Assembly (NCBI RefSeq): GCF_000420445.1
Contig: NZ_ATUY01000007.1
Span: 62,001-126,000, forward strand
Length of the DNA stretch: 64,000 nt
Direction: 5' to 3'
Origin: Actinotignum urinale DSM 15805
Lineage (GTDB): Bacteria; Actinomycetota; Actinomycetes; Actinomycetales; Actinomycetaceae
The notes beneath the pieces were generated by a model that saw only the letters and a list, made by a program, of their open reading frames with translations, did no database searches and had not been told where the DNA came from. The position numbers were made by a program, and so were the translations under genes. This document shows positions 8,747 through 19,275 of the stretch, piece by piece. Position 1 is the first letter of the stretch. Every line of letters starts with the position of its first letter.

Positions 8747-10414
8747 CTAGGAACGGTTCTTGTGGTAGTACTCGACGAGCATGCGTGTTGACGGATCTTG
8801 AGCTGCCAAAGCATCTGCATCCCCTGCAATAGCAAGAGTGAGATCCTTCGCCATCTGCTTACCAAGTTCAACACCCCACTGGTCGAAGGAATCGATGCCC
8901 CACACGATACCTTGAACGAAGGTAATGTGTTCATACAGCGCAATGAGCTGACCCAAAACGCTCGGCGTCAAAGACGGCGCCATAATCGAAGTGGTGGGCT
9001 TATTGCCGGGGAATACGCGAGCGCTCACAATCTCCTCAGGCGTACCTTCCGCACGAACCTCGTCGGCCGTCTTACCGAAGGCAAGCGCCTTTGTTTGGGC
9101 GAAGAAGTTGCCGAGGAAGAGTTCGTGCTGATCCTGATCGCCATCCTTCAAGGCGTAGGTGGGGTTGGCAAAAGCAATGAAATCAGCGGGAATGAGCTGG
9201 GTGCCCTGGTGGATCAGCTGATAGAAGGCGTGCTGGCCGTTTGTTCCCGGTTCGCCCCAGAACACTTCACCGGTAGCGGTTGTTACCTCTGTGCCATCCC
9301 AGCGCACACGCTTACCGTTAGATTCCATGGTGAGCTGCTGAAGATAGGCAGCGAAACGATGCAGGTACTGAGAATACGGCAAAACAGCGTGGGTTGCCGC
9401 GCCGAAGAAGTTCACGTACCACACGTTGAGCAAGCCCATCAGCAACGGAACGTTTTCTTCCGGAGCAACTGTAGCGAAATGCTCATCGATTGTGTGGAAA
9501 CCAGCCAGGAAATCAGCGAAATTATCCGGGCCAATAGCAAGCGCCAAGGACAGCCCCACCGCGCTATCTACCGAGTAACGGCCACCAACCCAATCCCAGA
9601 AACCGAAAGCATTAGATGGTTCAATACCGAATTCGGCAACCTTTTCCAGATTTGTAGACACGGCAACGAAATGCTTGGCAACCGCGCCTGCATCCGCAAT
9701 ACCGCGATCCTTCAGCTGGTTGAGGAACCAGGCGCGAGCCATCTTCGCATTCGTAATCGTCTCAAGAGTTGTGAACGTCTTAGAGGCAACAATGAACAAC
9801 ACGGTTTCGGGATCAACACCGCGAAGGGTCTCCCCCACGTCCGTCGGATCAATGTTGGAGATAAAACGGCATTCGATTCCATCCTTCACGTACGGCTTCA
9901 ATGCTTCATACGCCATCACAGGACCCAAATCCGAACCACCAATACCAATATTGACAACGGTTGTGAGCGGTTTACCCGTCACGCCCTTCCATTGCCCACT
10001 GCGGACTTTGTTCGCAAAAGCGTACATACGTTCCAGAACATCGTGAACGTCTGCGATAACGTCCTGCCCGTCGACGGTAAGCGAATCATCCTTAGGACGA
10101 CGAAGAGCTGTGTGGAGCACCGCGCGATCTTCAGTAACGTTAATGTGGTCGCCACGGTACATTGCTTCACGACGCCCAGCAATATTTGTTTCCTTTGCCA
10201 ACTCGACGAGCGCTGCTTTTACGTCGTCGTTAATATAAGCCTTTGATAAATCGACAAACAAATCACCTGCCGTGAAGCTAAAACGCCCGGCGCGCTGCGG
10301 GTCTTGAGCGAAATCTTCACGGAAATTGGCTGAAAAACCGTTATGTAGCTCACGCAAACGGTTCCATGCGGCTGTTGTTGTGGGATCAATTGGTTTCGAC
10401 ATATCTTTCCTCAT
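8747..10414 (-). CDS. pgi: Glucose-6-phosphate isomerase
   Basis: Interconverts glucose 6-phosphate and fructose 6-phosphate in glycolysis. The 555-residue length is usual. Signature stretches include [55 protein letters not shown], and [12 protein letters not shown] with the catalytic region near the C-terminus. It is divergent from the phosphofructokinase gene, so the next two glycolytic steps share a 79-base intergenic promoter region. An efficient terminator follows. Confidence 0.96.
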   Translation of the reverse strand: MRKDMSKPIDPTTTAAWNRLRELHNGFSANFREDFAQDPQRAGRFSFTAGDLFVDLSKAYINDDVKAALVELAKETNIAGRREAMYRGDHINVTEDRAVLHTALRRPKDDSLTVDGQDVIADVHDVLERMYAFANKVRSGQWKGVTGKPLTTVVNIGIGGSDLGPVMAYEALKPYVKDGIECRFISNIDPTDVGETLRGVDPETVLFIVASKTFTTLETITNAKMARAWFLNQLKDRGIADAGAVAKHFVAVSTNLEKVAEFGIEPSNAFGFWDWVGGRYSVDSAVGLSLALAIGPDNFADFLAGFHTIDEHFATVAPEENVPLLMGLLNVWYVNFFGAATHAVLPYSQYLHRFAAYLQQLTMESNGKRVRWDGTEVTTATGEVFWGEPGTNGQHAFYQLIHQGTQLIPADFIAFANPTYALKDGDQDQHELFLGNFFAQTKALAFGKTADEVRAEGTPEEIVSARVFPGNKPTTSIMAPSLTPSVLGQLIALYEHITFVQGIVWGIDSFDQWGVELGKQMAKDLTLAIAGDADALAAQDPSTRMLVEYYHKNRS

Positions 10415-10493
10415 CTTTGAAGTAAATGACCGACATATACATCATAACCGTAAAAATCTGACAAAATGTAAATAGCACAAAAAAGGGGGATTT

Positions 10494-12749
10494 ATGTCTG
10501 ACAAAACCTCAATCGCAGTGCTCACCTCGGGTGGCGACGCTCCCGGTATGAACGCTGTGGTTCGCGCGGTTATCCGAACCGCTCTCCAGGAAGGCGCTCA
10601 GCCTTACGCTATTCTCGAAGGTTGGCACGGAGCCATTGCCGGCGGAGACTATATTCGCAAGGTGACGTGGTCCGACGCCTCCTCCATTCTCGACCAGGGC
10701 GGAACTGTTATCGGCTCGGCCCGTTCATCTGAATTCCGCGAGCGCGAGGGGCGACGCACGGCAGCCGGCAATCTTGCTCGTGCTGGAATTGATCGCCTTG
10801 TTGTTGTTGGCGGGGACGGCTCGCTCACAGGTGCTGATATTTTGCGTTCCGAATGGGCAGATTTGCTGAAGGAACTCGTTGAAGCCGGCGAACTTGACCA
10901 GACTGTTGCCGATAAGCATCCCGAGTTGCGTATTGCGGGCGTTGTTGGCTCGATTGATAACGATCTTGTGGGCACGGATATGACGGTGGGAACCAACTCC
11001 GCTCTTGCCCGTATTGTGGACGCAATCGATGCTTTAACCTCCACGGCTACATCCCATCAGCGCACCTTCATTGTTGAGGTGATGGGAAGACGTTGCGGGT
11101 ATCTTGCCCTCATGGGCGCAATTGCCGGTGGTTGCGATTATGTGATTATTCCTGAAATTCCGCCGGTTGAGGGCTGGGAAGAGCATATGTGTAACCAGAT
11201 TCGCAAGGGCCGCGAATCTGGACGCCGAGATTCCCTCATCGTCGTCGCCGAAGGGTGCAAGGATCGCCACGGGGAGCGTATCACCTCTCAGCGTATTCAG
11301 CAGATTATTTTTGAGAAACTTGGCGACAAGGCGCGTATTACGGCTCTCGGTCACGTTCAGCGCGGTGGCACACCTTCAGCTTTTGACCGCTGGATGTCCA
11401 CCCTGTTGGGTTACACGGCCGCCTTGGAAATTATTCGCTCCAAGCCGGGTGAAGATTCCTGCATTATTGGTTTGCGTGAGAATCATCTTGTTCGCCTTCC
11501 GCTGGTGGAAACGGTTGCGAATACTCAAAAGGTTGTTGACTATATGGAGTCGGGTGAGTACGAGGCTGCCGCCGGTAGCCGTGGCCCGAATTTCCATCGC
11601 ATGTTGACTCTTTTCTCCACGATTTCTTCCCCTGTTCCCGTTATTAACGACGATTTAGGACGCAAACCTCGTGTTGCGGTGATGCATGCGGGCGGACTTG
11701 CTCCGGGCATGAATCCGGCTGCTCGCGCTGCTGTTCGTTTCGGTATTAGCGCCGGTTTTGAAATGCTTGGTGTGGAAAACGGTTTCGTCGGGCTTATTGA
11801 GAACCACGTTCGTCCGCTCGAGTGGCGTGACGTTGACGGTTGGGCAAGCCGGGGTGGCGCGGAGCTCGGGACGGATCGCAAGGTTCCTACGATTGACCAG
11901 TATTTTGCTTTGGCTCGCGCTATTGAGGCTAACGGTATCGACGCGATTATTATGATTGGCGGTAAGGCTGGTTATGATACCGCTTGGGCGATGGCGTCGG
12001 AACGTAACCGTTTCCCCTCCTTCAACATTCCCTTTATTTGTGTTCCGACGACGATTGACAACAATTTGCCGGGCAGTGATTTGACGATTGGCGCGGATAC
12101 CGCGTTGAATACGAACGTCGAAGCTATTGACAAAATTCGGCGTAGCGCTTCGGCTAGCCGCCGCACCTTCGTTGTTGAGGTAATGGGACGTAAGTGTGGG
12201 TACCTTGCGATGATGAGTGCCCTATCCACGGGTGCCGAGCAGGTGTATTTGTCCGAGGTTGGTGTTTCCTTGGATATGCTCAAGTTCGAGACGGAGCGCA
12301 TGAACTGGTGCTTTACCGGCGATCGTAGCCTGTATTTGGCGATTCGTAACGAGCAGGCTTCCCAGTATTACACGGCTGACCTCATGCGTCGCGTTTTCGA
12401 GGAGGAAGGCCGCGGGAAGTACACGGCACGTACCGCAATTATTGGGCATATGCAGCAGGGTGGCATGCCAACGTCCTACGATCGAACTCTTGCTATTTCT
12501 ATGGCGGCGAATGCTGTTGACGAGATTAAGGAACAGTTGAAGAGCGGGCGTAGCTCGATTCGCTATCTCGGTATGCATAATGGCCATGTGGTGTCTCATC
12601 CGATTCTCCATATGGATGAACAAATAGATCCGGAAACCGGGCTTCCACAAGATCCGTGGTGGCTAACCACTCTCCCTGTTCTTTATGTCATGGGTCAGAA
12701 GGGCTACAACGAGCCACTTGAGGATTTGAAGATGTACCGCAAAAACTAG
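10494..12749 (+). CDS. pfkA: 6-phosphofructokinase, fused double-domain (eukaryote-like architecture)
   Basis: A 751-residue tandem fusion of two PFK domains; ordinary bacterial PfkA is about 320-340 residues. The N half (about 1-370) looks catalytic: VVGGDGSLTGA at 105-115, and SIDND at 153-157 with Asp155 as the expected catalytic base. The Gly in GGDGS and in VGSIDND suggests ATP rather than pyrophosphate as donor. The C half (about 385-751) keeps the fold (TIDNN at 520-524, RRTFVVEVMGRKCGYLA) but GGDGS has become GGKAG at 489-493, removing the Mg-binding Asp, so it is probably a regulatory domain as in eukaryotic PFK. AAGGGGG precedes the ATG. Confidence 0.93.
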   Translation: MSDKTSIAVLTSGGDAPGMNAVVRAVIRTALQEGAQPYAILEGWHGAIAGGDYIRKVTWSDASSILDQGGTVIGSARSSEFREREGRRTAAGNLARAGIDRLVVVGGDGSLTGADILRSEWADLLKELVEAGELDQTVADKHPELRIAGVVGSIDNDLVGTDMTVGTNSALARIVDAIDALTSTATSHQRTFIVEVMGRRCGYLALMGAIAGGCDYVIIPEIPPVEGWEEHMCNQIRKGRESGRRDSLIVVAEGCKDRHGERITSQRIQQIIFEKLGDKARITALGHVQRGGTPSAFDRWMSTLLGYTAALEIIRSKPGEDSCIIGLRENHLVRLPLVETVANTQKVVDYMESGEYEAAAGSRGPNFHRMLTLFSTISSPVPVINDDLGRKPRVAVMHAGGLAPGMNPAARAAVRFGISAGFEMLGVENGFVGLIENHVRPLEWRDVDGWASRGGAELGTDRKVPTIDQYFALARAIEANGIDAIIMIGGKAGYDTAWAMASERNRFPSFNIPFICVPTTIDNNLPGSDLTIGADTALNTNVEAIDKIRRSASASRRTFVVEVMGRKCGYLAMMSALSTGAEQVYLSEVGVSLDMLKFETERMNWCFTGDRSLYLAIRNEQASQYYTADLMRRVFEEEGRGKYTARTAIIGHMQQGGMPTSYDRTLAISMAANAVDEIKEQLKSGRSSIRYLGMHNGHVVSHPILHMDEQIDPETGLPQDPWWLTTLPVLYVMGQKGYNEPLEDLKMYRKN

Positions 12750-12768
12750 GTAAAAGTTAATGTAACAA

Positions 12769-13173
12769 TTAAATCACGGCCGGTGCGTCCGCAATCCAGG
12801 AAAACCCCCACAGGCACGCAGCAAAAAACCACAGCGTCGCCACGTCAATCCAACGCGAACGCACCGAAGGCAAAGTGCCCGTGGGTAACAGTAAACGCGC
12901 CAACCCCAGGATGCTGAAGCTCAACGCAAACACCTGAATAGCCATTTTTGCGTTAGTAACATAGGCGAGGGCAACAATGCATACCATCCACAACGCACAC
13001 AGCCAATACACCCAGACTCGCGAAAATCGTGGTTTAGCCACATCCACTACATCAGCTGTATTCGCAGTATCCGCCGCATCCGCTATATCCGCCACTTTCG
13101 CCACTTCCGCCACAACGTCCATCTGTTCCTCGTGCCGAGTTGCCTCAGGTTCGAAGCCGTCGTCGTTCTTCAT
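12769..13173 (-). CDS. DUF3017 family small membrane protein
   Basis: A 134-residue protein with a charged N-terminus and three predicted membrane helices. The tail LPSVRSRWIDVATLWFF resembles the conserved C-terminal part of actinobacterial DUF3017 proteins, whose role is unknown. The frame opens with a GTG at 13182, but AGGTGA sits well placed for the ATG at 13173, which I prefer. The N-terminal 30 residues (KVADIADAADTANTADVVDV) are encoded by a 9-base tandem repeat and are not part of the family domain. It is the last gene of the trp-containing leftward run. Confidence 0.75.
   Translation of the reverse strand: MKNDDGFEPEATRHEEQMDVVAEVAKVADIADAADTANTADVVDVAKPRFSRVWVYWLCALWMVCIVALAYVTNAKMAIQVFALSFSILGLARLLLPTGTLPSVRSRWIDVATLWFFAACLWGFSWIADAPAVI
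13041..13121. repeat. 9-bp tandem array inside the DUF3017 gene
   Basis: Nine units of the type TATCCGCCA, each coding for a V/A-A-D-like triplet on the minus strand. They give the A/D/V-rich N-terminal segment of the DUF3017 protein. The array starts about 60 bases behind the stop codon of the upstream esterase gene. Confidence 0.8.
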
Positions 13174-13182
13174 AATATTCAC

Positions 13183-14517
13183 CTACAGCGGTTTGAAGAG
13201 GTTAAAGAAACCATAGAGATTCGAGAAACTCGTTACGGTATATGTGGAGAGGTTAGCGAGGAAGAGTATCGCAATAATGCCCCACACCACAACACCGATA
13301 ACGCTTAGGTACCGAGCCCAGGTTTTCATGCGCGCCCCGCGCCACACCACAACACCCACGCCCAAGCTATAGAGGGCAAAGCAAATAATCACGAATGTAG
13401 GCGTGGTGAGGAAGGAATATTCCTGTTCCACCTGGTCGATGTGTGCGGCGCGCCCACTGGACCACCATTTCAGGGCATCAGGGAACTGCCTTCCCCACAC
13501 ATCCCACGTGTGGGCACCTTTTTCGTCGATCTTGAAGTTCATGTGAATATTAGGCTTCTTAATAGTTGCCGCTTCTTTCGCGAAACTGGTGGAGGCAGGA
13601 TCCGACTTCGTTCCCGTAATGAAAATCGCTTGTGGCCAGGTTGATTTCCGCATCATATTCGTCACCGTGAACTGTTTTTTCAGCTCCGGCGTTGTTTTCG
13701 CTAACCCCACGTCGGGCTTATCGAAACCGGAGAAGGAAATAATGGATGCGAAGGTTTGCGGGTGTTGCAGTCCGAGAACTGGCGCACACCACCCACCGTA
13801 ACTTGCCCCGGCAATCACCCAATCTTCACGGTTGCTTGATACGGAATAATTGGCACGCAACATTCCCACAACATCTTGCGTAATATAGGTGCCGATTGCG
13901 GGCTGTCCTTCAAAATCAACACAGTTCGGCGGCCGTGAATCAATAGCCAAATCCGGCACCGCAACAATGGTATCGGGCGCAATCTTAGGAATGGCGTGGT
14001 CGAAATCAAGATGCCGAGGAATCTTTTCCGTATGGGAAGGATACCCCTGCAACATCACCATAGCTTTATAGGTTTTTTCGGGGTTGTAATCCTTGGGAAC
14101 CCATATCCACACCCTTTGGTTAATCCCCGACTTCGGCCCTTTAAAACGAGTGAGAACCGTTCCGTACGTGGACGGTTCCGTCGTAATTTTCCATTCCTCG
14201 CCACTGGGTTTCGCAATAGGTTTCGGTTTCACCGTATATTTTGGAATTTTTTGCTCGACGGGTTTCACATCTGTTTTTACCCCGCCACCTTGAATCATGT
14301 GGTAGACGCTCGCCCAATCGCTTGCGTATCCAAGGTTGCGATTCGCCATCACCCCAATAACGGTCACCCCAAGAAGGGGCAGAATCAGAAGAGAAACCAC
14401 GGATGCAACGATTGCCTTTTTGCGCGACGACGCAAGCCCGCGTCCAGTGAAGAACACAACGACACACATAATCGCCACAATAAGGAGTGCCGTGTAAATA
14501 GAATTCGGTTTTAACAT
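13183..14517 (-). CDS. Membrane-anchored alpha/beta-hydrolase (esterase D/mycolyltransferase-like)
   Basis: A 444-residue protein with two N-terminal and two or three C-terminal hydrophobic helices flanking an alpha/beta-hydrolase domain. The nucleophile elbow is GASYGG (Ser in the middle) and the late His is likely the one in GAHTWDVWGRQFPDALKWW. The fold matches the Esterase/PF00756 group, which includes Fes-like esterases and antigen-85 proteins, so the catalytic face is probably extracellular. AGGAGAAATAAAG precedes the ATG. It lies 14 bases behind DUF6350 and abuts DUF3017, so it is part of the same transcript. The substrate is unknown. Confidence 0.82.
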   Translation of the reverse strand: MLKPNSIYTALLIVAIMCVVVFFTGRGLASSRKKAIVASVVSLLILPLLGVTVIGVMANRNLGYASDWASVYHMIQGGGVKTDVKPVEQKIPKYTVKPKPIAKPSGEEWKITTEPSTYGTVLTRFKGPKSGINQRVWIWVPKDYNPEKTYKAMVMLQGYPSHTEKIPRHLDFDHAIPKIAPDTIVAVPDLAIDSRPPNCVDFEGQPAIGTYITQDVVGMLRANYSVSSNREDWVIAGASYGGWCAPVLGLQHPQTFASIISFSGFDKPDVGLAKTTPELKKQFTVTNMMRKSTWPQAIFITGTKSDPASTSFAKEAATIKKPNIHMNFKIDEKGAHTWDVWGRQFPDALKWWSSGRAAHIDQVEQEYSFLTTPTFVIICFALYSLGVGVVVWRGARMKTWARYLSVIGVVVWGIIAILFLANLSTYTVTSFSNLYGFFNLFKPL

Positions 14518-14531
14518 TGGCTTTATTTCTC

Positions 14532-16250
14532 CTAGTTGCCTGGTTCTTTAGGTGAATTATCGCGGACTTTGTTCACAATTTCGTTGCCCGATTCGTCGCG
14601 TGAGCCCTCGCTCGATCCTTCGCGTGAGCCCCCATTCGATTCCTCACGCGATCCCCCACTCGATTCGTTACGTTCTGCTTCGTTTAACTCTATATCTTGT
14701 GCGGAAACATCCTGGGGTTCCGTATCCCTCACGGTTTTTTTCTTAAATAATGTACGACGGAAAAGTTCGACACATTTTTGTGTCCTGGAACGTGGAACGG
14801 GTGGCTGAGCAGATGTCGGCACAGATGCATCATCATCTACCGCACGCACCTTAATACGTCTCCTGTGCCACAGACGGTTGATAACAAACGTCAAGATAAC
14901 AGGGACAAGAATAACAAGAAGAATTCCAGCACTCAATAGTGGCGGTTGTGTCCCTATTTCTTGCATGCGAACCGGGCCAAAACCACCTGAGGTTAACGCC
15001 GAAAGCAGTGACACAATAACGAAAATCTCTACCGCTACAAAAACAAGAAGTATCCACAGTTCTTTACCCCATGTAGGAAGAGGATACGGTGAGGGAACCT
15101 TAGCTAGACGTTCTTTTCTACGAATATTGGGGATTTTCGGCAAGCCAAATCGGGGTAAACGGTAGCGTTTATCGGAATATATTCCGAAGAATGCGCGAAT
15201 GCCACGTTTTTCGTCGTCACTTATTGGGGTGGAAGAGGAGGAAACGCCGTGAGAAGAATCAGAGGAATCCACCACGGATTGTGCTGAAGAATTCTTCCGG
15301 GAAGTTGAAGAATCTGGCATGGCGATTCCTCGCTTATGCACGGAATTGCGTTCGTCATGTTTACCCCCAGCGCCGTCACGTCGTAGCGCTTTACGCAAAT
15401 ACAAAAGCGCCAAAAGAAATGACATCAGAGGTAACACAAGAACAAGGAACCACGGATGCGATTGAGGTTGTGGTAAAGCGCCAAAAATCGGGATACCCGG
15501 AATAGGGGCGCTCACCGAACCGAAAATAGAAAAATTCGTTCCTGTGCCCACACTGAAACCTGTCCCCACAAGCCACGAGGTGCCCCACACAATGCCGACG
15601 GGAAGGAAAAACAGTTGAACAATGAAGAAGAAAATACTTCCTGCAAGTCCGGAATGATACGCCGAATTTATCGCTAAAATTCGCGGAAAACCAGCAATAA
15701 TAGCGACGATGAGCACAATCGTTCCCGCGCCAAAAATGATGGCAAGAAAAGGCCTGAGGAAAAGCCACGCCGCATGAAAATGGTGACGGAACGGGATAGG
15801 AGGCGTTGAAACCCACGCAAACTGTGCGCAAAGGGCGGAGAACGCCACGCCACTAATACATGCATAAAGCAGGGACGAGTTTGGCAGGCTCAAAACCGTC
15901 ATGAAGGCACAGAGCGCACCACCAGTACCGGCAGCAACAAGAACGTCGTACCAATCCTCAATCAATACTGTGCGCAAGAAACGGACCGTCCACAAAGCAA
16001 TGAGCACAGTGAGCACAATCGGCATGAGGCTCACGGTGAGATTCGTGCTAATAATGGGAGTCCCCAACGCGAGTAGCCACAGCGAACCGCCAAGGCGAAC
16101 GGCATCCATCCATTGGAAATCGCCCAGGAAAGGCGAAGATGAGGTCACGACATATATGCAGAGGGTGAAGAGGGCGCAAATTAACCAGCTCAAAAGCAAC
16201 GGTTGGAGCACAGCCAACCCGACTGTAACACGACGTGAATATGTAAGCAC
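14532..16250 (-). CDS. DUF6350 family polytopic membrane protein
   Basis: A 572-residue protein with around nine membrane helices in its first 300 residues and again near 400-460, matching the actinobacterial DUF6350 layout (function unknown). A Ser-rich hydrophilic loop lies near residues 305-350. The C-terminal tail is soluble and low-complexity, made of an eight-residue repeat (SSGGSREE, SNGGSREG, SSEGSRDE) encoded by a 24-base tandem array. It starts five bases after trpA, so it is most likely co-transcribed with the tryptophan genes. I know of no functional reason for that linkage. Confidence 0.8.
   Translation of the reverse strand: MLTYSRRVTVGLAVLQPLLLSWLICALFTLCIYVVTSSSPFLGDFQWMDAVRLGGSLWLLALGTPIISTNLTVSLMPIVLTVLIALWTVRFLRTVLIEDWYDVLVAAGTGGALCAFMTVLSLPNSSLLYACISGVAFSALCAQFAWVSTPPIPFRHHFHAAWLFLRPFLAIIFGAGTIVLIVAIIAGFPRILAINSAYHSGLAGSIFFFIVQLFFLPVGIVWGTSWLVGTGFSVGTGTNFSIFGSVSAPIPGIPIFGALPQPQSHPWFLVLVLPLMSFLLALLYLRKALRRDGAGGKHDERNSVHKRGIAMPDSSTSRKNSSAQSVVDSSDSSHGVSSSSTPISDDEKRGIRAFFGIYSDKRYRLPRFGLPKIPNIRRKERLAKVPSPYPLPTWGKELWILLVFVAVEIFVIVSLLSALTSGGFGPVRMQEIGTQPPLLSAGILLVILVPVILTFVINRLWHRRRIKVRAVDDDASVPTSAQPPVPRSRTQKCVELFRRTLFKKKTVRDTEPQDVSAQDIELNEAERNESSGGSREESNGGSREGSSEGSRDESGNEIVNKVRDNSPKEPGN
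14589..14684. repeat. 24-bp tandem array in the DUF6350 C-terminal tail
   Basis: Four 24-base units (14589-14612, 14613-14636, 14637-14660, 14661-14684) of type CGATTCNTCGCGTGAGCCCC, in frame, about 55 bases before the stop codon. The first three are close copies and the fourth is degraded. Confidence 0.85.
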
Positions 16251-16255
16251 GCGAC

Positions 16256-17071
16256 CTATTCTAGCGTCTGAAGGTCGCGCGTCATGGAAGCAACATACTC
16301 TTTCACCGCTTGTGGGGCTTTTTCGGCACCACTTTCGTGGATAAGGCGAACGATGGCGCTACCCACAATTGCTCCGTCAGAAATAGATGCCATGGTTTTG
16401 GCCTGTTCCGGAGCGGAAATACCGAAACCAACCGCGACGGGAACATGAGTATTTTTACGGATAATGTCGACGATAGACGCAAGATCCGTCGTTATTTCGC
16501 TGCGTTCTCCCGTTACCCCAAGTGAGGAAACAAGATACACGAAACCGCGTGCGCTTTGCGCTATGGTGGCGATGCGGTCTTCCGAGGATGGTGCAATAAG
16601 CGGAATAAGTTCTACACCGAATTCGAGGAGGGGGGATTCAAATTCTGTTTTTTCCTCGAAGGGAACATCGGGCAAGATAAGGCCGGAAACGCCTGCATCT
16701 CGGCATCGGCGCCCGAATTTTTTAATACCGTAGCTAAAAACGAGGTTCGCATACGTCATAAAGGCGAAAGGAACGTCAAGTTCGTCACGCAAACCGCTCA
16801 CCATATCAAAAATTTTATCAGTGGTGGTGCCGGCTTTGAGTGAGCGTTCTGACGCTACTTGAATAACCGGGCCTTCCGCCATAGGGTCGGAGAAAGGAAT
16901 ACCGAATTCGATTAGTGTTGCCCCTGCGTTCACGGCACTTCGCACAACGTTGGCGGTTGTTTCCAGATCGGGATCGCCCGCGGTAATAAAGGGAATGAAA
17001 GCTTTGCCGTTCGCGAATCCTTGCGCTATGGGAACCTGGCGTTCTCCGTACTGTAGTGGTGTCTTATTCAT
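16256..17071 (-). CDS. trpA: Tryptophan synthase alpha subunit
   Basis: Cleaves indole-3-glycerol phosphate to indole, which is channelled to TrpB. Starting from the ATG at 17071 the protein is about 271 residues. The conserved stretch [20 protein letters not shown] holds the catalytic Glu and Asp. Phosphate-binding glycines lie in [13 protein letters not shown] and [12 protein letters not shown]. The frame opens at 17122, but the ATG at 17071 overlaps the trpB stop by eight bases and matches the family N-terminus, so it is chosen. Confidence 0.95.
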   Translation of the reverse strand: MNKTPLQYGERQVPIAQGFANGKAFIPFITAGDPDLETTANVVRSAVNAGATLIEFGIPFSDPMAEGPVIQVASERSLKAGTTTDKIFDMVSGLRDELDVPFAFMTYANLVFSYGIKKFGRRCRDAGVSGLILPDVPFEEKTEFESPLLEFGVELIPLIAPSSEDRIATIAQSARGFVYLVSSLGVTGERSEITTDLASIVDIIRKNTHVPVAVGFGISAPEQAKTMASISDGAIVGSAIVRLIHESGAEKAPQAVKEYVASMTRDLQTLE

Positions 17072-18272
17072 GAATATCCTCCCCGCGGTAACGTGCAATA
17101 GCGGCAACATCTTTATCACCACGCCCAGATAGCGTGACGACGATTATTTTGTCTTTGTCCATAGTTGGCGCGATTTTCATGGCGTATGCCAGGGCGTGCG
17201 CTGATTCAATAGCCGGAATAATGCCTTCCATGCGAGAAAGATATTCGAAGGCATCTACGGCTTCATCATCGGTAATGGGTACGTAACGCACCCTGCCAAT
17301 ATCGTGAAGATAGGCGTGTTCGGGGCCGATTCCCGGATAATCCAGGCCGGCGGAAATCGAGTAGACTGGCGCAATCTGGCCGAATTCATCCTGGCAGAAA
17401 TATGATTTCATGCCGTGGAAAATACCCTCGCGCCCTGTGGCGATCGTTGCCGCCGTATCTGCGGTTTCAACTCCGCGGCCGGCTGCTTCTGCGCCAATCA
17501 AGCCGACTTCTTGATCGTCAATAAAATGATAGAAGGTTCCCGCAGCGTTTGAGCCACCACCCACGCAGGCAATAACTTCGTCGGGAAGTCTGCCTTCGCG
17601 CTCCTGGATTTGTTCTTTAATTTCTTGAGAGATTACGGCTTGGAAATCGCGAACCATGGTGGGGAACGGGTGCGGGCCCATGACGGAACCGATACAGTAA
17701 TGCGTATCGTCAATACGGCTTGTCCATTCGCGGAACGCTTCCGATGTGGCGTCCTTCAAGGTTGCCGTCCCGCTATTTACGGGAATAACTTCGCTACCCA
17801 GCAGGCGCATGCGGTACACATTAAGGGCTTGGCGTTCGGTATCTTCTTTGCCCATAAACACCACGCATTCCATGCCGAAAAGTGCGGCTGCGGTTGCTGT
17901 TGCTACGCCATGCTGGCCGGCCCCCGTTTCGGCAATCAAACGGGTTTTACCCATTTTTTTCGCCAAAAGTGCCTGGCCGAGCACGTTGTTGATTTTGTGG
18001 GCGCCCGTGTGGTTCAAATCTTCACGCTTCAGGTAGATTTTCGCTCCACCCAGATCTTGTGTCATGCGGTCAGCAAAATAGAGGCGGGATGGGCGACCCG
18101 CATAGTTGTTAAACAACTCGCTGAGTTCCGCCTGGAACTCTGGATCGTTTTTATAGTGTGTGTACGCATTATCGAGTTCGATAATGGCATTCATGAGTGT
18201 TTCGGGAATGTACTGGCCACCATGTACACCAAAACGGCCAGCTTTCATGTCTGTCTCGTATGCTTTCGGCAT
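17064..18272 (-). CDS. trpB: Tryptophan synthase beta subunit
   Basis: PLP enzyme that joins indole and serine to make tryptophan. The PLP lysine is in [20 protein letters not shown], the phosphate-binding glycines in [15 protein letters not shown], and C-terminal LSGRGDKDV is present. About 402 residues, the normal TrpB1 length. A GTG at 18275 also opens the frame, but AAGGAT is better spaced for the ATG at 18272. A 217-base gap containing a 21-bp repeat array separates it from trpC. Confidence 0.96.
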   Translation of the reverse strand: MPKAYETDMKAGRFGVHGGQYIPETLMNAIIELDNAYTHYKNDPEFQAELSELFNNYAGRPSRLYFADRMTQDLGGAKIYLKREDLNHTGAHKINNVLGQALLAKKMGKTRLIAETGAGQHGVATATAAALFGMECVVFMGKEDTERQALNVYRMRLLGSEVIPVNSGTATLKDATSEAFREWTSRIDDTHYCIGSVMGPHPFPTMVRDFQAVISQEIKEQIQEREGRLPDEVIACVGGGSNAAGTFYHFIDDQEVGLIGAEAAGRGVETADTAATIATGREGIFHGMKSYFCQDEFGQIAPVYSISAGLDYPGIGPEHAYLHDIGRVRYVPITDDEAVDAFEYLSRMEGIIPAIESAHALAYAMKIAPTMDKDKIIVVTLSGRGDKDVAAIARYRGEDIHE

Positions 18273-18351
18273 CACATATCCTTACCTTGAAATGTTCCAA
18301 AGCTTGCTATCTGGTTCTATTTTTGTTATCTGTTATCGCGTGCTCGACGCC

Positions 18352-18497
18352 TGATTGATGTGTTGAACACCTGGTTCGATGTACGCAACACCTGGTTCGA
18401 TGTACGCAACACCTGGTTCGATGTACGCAACACCTGACTCCACGTGCTCAACACCTGATTTCATGCGCTCAACATTTGACTCAACGTGCTCAACACC
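18352..18497. repeat. 21-bp tandem array spanning the trpC stop codon
   Basis: Seven consecutive 21-base units (from 18352 to 18497). Units at 18372-18392, 18393-18413 and 18414-18434 are identical (TGGTTCGATGTACGCAACAC plus C). The outer units are diverged. The last unit, 18477-18497, contains the trpC stop codon (18490-18492) and the last codons of the gene, so the array is in register with the gene end. Identical neighbouring copies suggest recent expansion. Confidence 0.95.
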
Positions 18498-19275
18498 CTG
18501 TTTTCAAATGGTCAAGAGCCTGTTTTTTATCGGTTGCGCGCATCAGCGTTTCGCCAATAAGAACCGCGTCCGTGCCGGCCTTACGCAACTCGTTAATATC
18601 CTCGGGCGTTTCCACCCCGGATTCTGCCACAAAAATTGTGCCTTGCGGAACCAGGGGCCGCAACCTTGCAGAATTACTGAAATCAACCGTGAAATCTTTA
18701 AGGTTGCGGTTATTCACACCAATAATCGTGGCACCTGCTTCAATTGCGCTGGCAACTTCCCCGTCGTCATGTGTTTCCACAAGTGCGCTCATCCCCAAAC
18801 TTTCCGCAAGTTCGCGGTAGCGTCTCAATGTAGGTGTATCGAGCAGGGACACAATGAGAAGAATTGCGCTGGCACCAAGCGTTTTCGCCTCATAAATTTG
18901 GTATTCGTCGACGATAAAATCCTTACGAATACACGGGATCGATACCGTGTTCGCGATTTCTTGAAGGTAGGAGCCATCCCCTTTGAACCATTTCGGTTCG
19001 GTCAGGACGCTGATTGCGTTGGCGCCGGCAGCTTCGTAATCTTTGGCGATCTGCAGGTAGGGGAAATCCTCCGCGATAATGCCTCTGGAGGGCGATGCTT
19101 TTTTCACTTCGCAGATGAAGGTGATGTCCTGCCCGCGAAGCGCTTGTTCGAAGGGGAAACCGGTGTTCGCGTCCAATGCCTTGGCGCGCTCGCGCATCTG
19201 CTCAAGCGGAACCTGTTTTTTCGCCTCCGCCACGCGGATTCGCGCATAATCGGCGATGGTGTCAAGAATCGTCAT
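18490..19275 (-). CDS. trpC: Indole-3-glycerol-phosphate synthase
   Basis: Ring-closing decarboxylase of tryptophan synthesis, 261 residues, a TIM barrel without a fused TrpF. Motifs are [13 protein letters not shown] with the catalytic lysine, [25 protein letters not shown], and the phosphate-binding end [10 protein letters not shown]. It overlaps trpD by four bases (ATGA). Absence of trpF is expected in actinobacteria, where PriA serves both histidine and tryptophan synthesis (established knowledge). The final codons and stop lie in a tandem repeat. Confidence 0.95.
   Translation of the reverse strand: MTILDTIADYARIRVAEAKKQVPLEQMRERAKALDANTGFPFEQALRGQDITFICEVKKASPSRGIIAEDFPYLQIAKDYEAAGANAISVLTEPKWFKGDGSYLQEIANTVSIPCIRKDFIVDEYQIYEAKTLGASAILLIVSLLDTPTLRRYRELAESLGMSALVETHDDGEVASAIEAGATIIGVNNRNLKDFTVDFSNSARLRPLVPQGTIFVAESGVETPEDINELRKAGTDAVLIGETLMRATDKKQALDHLKTGC

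Noticed and set aside
8798-10246. 482-codon frame antisense to pgi
   Set aside because: A long shadow frame caused by codon bias; no domain, and pgi is unambiguous.
18352-18497. CRISPR-like direct repeats
   Set aside because: Units are contiguous 21-mers without unique spacers and there are no cas genes; this is a simple tandem array.
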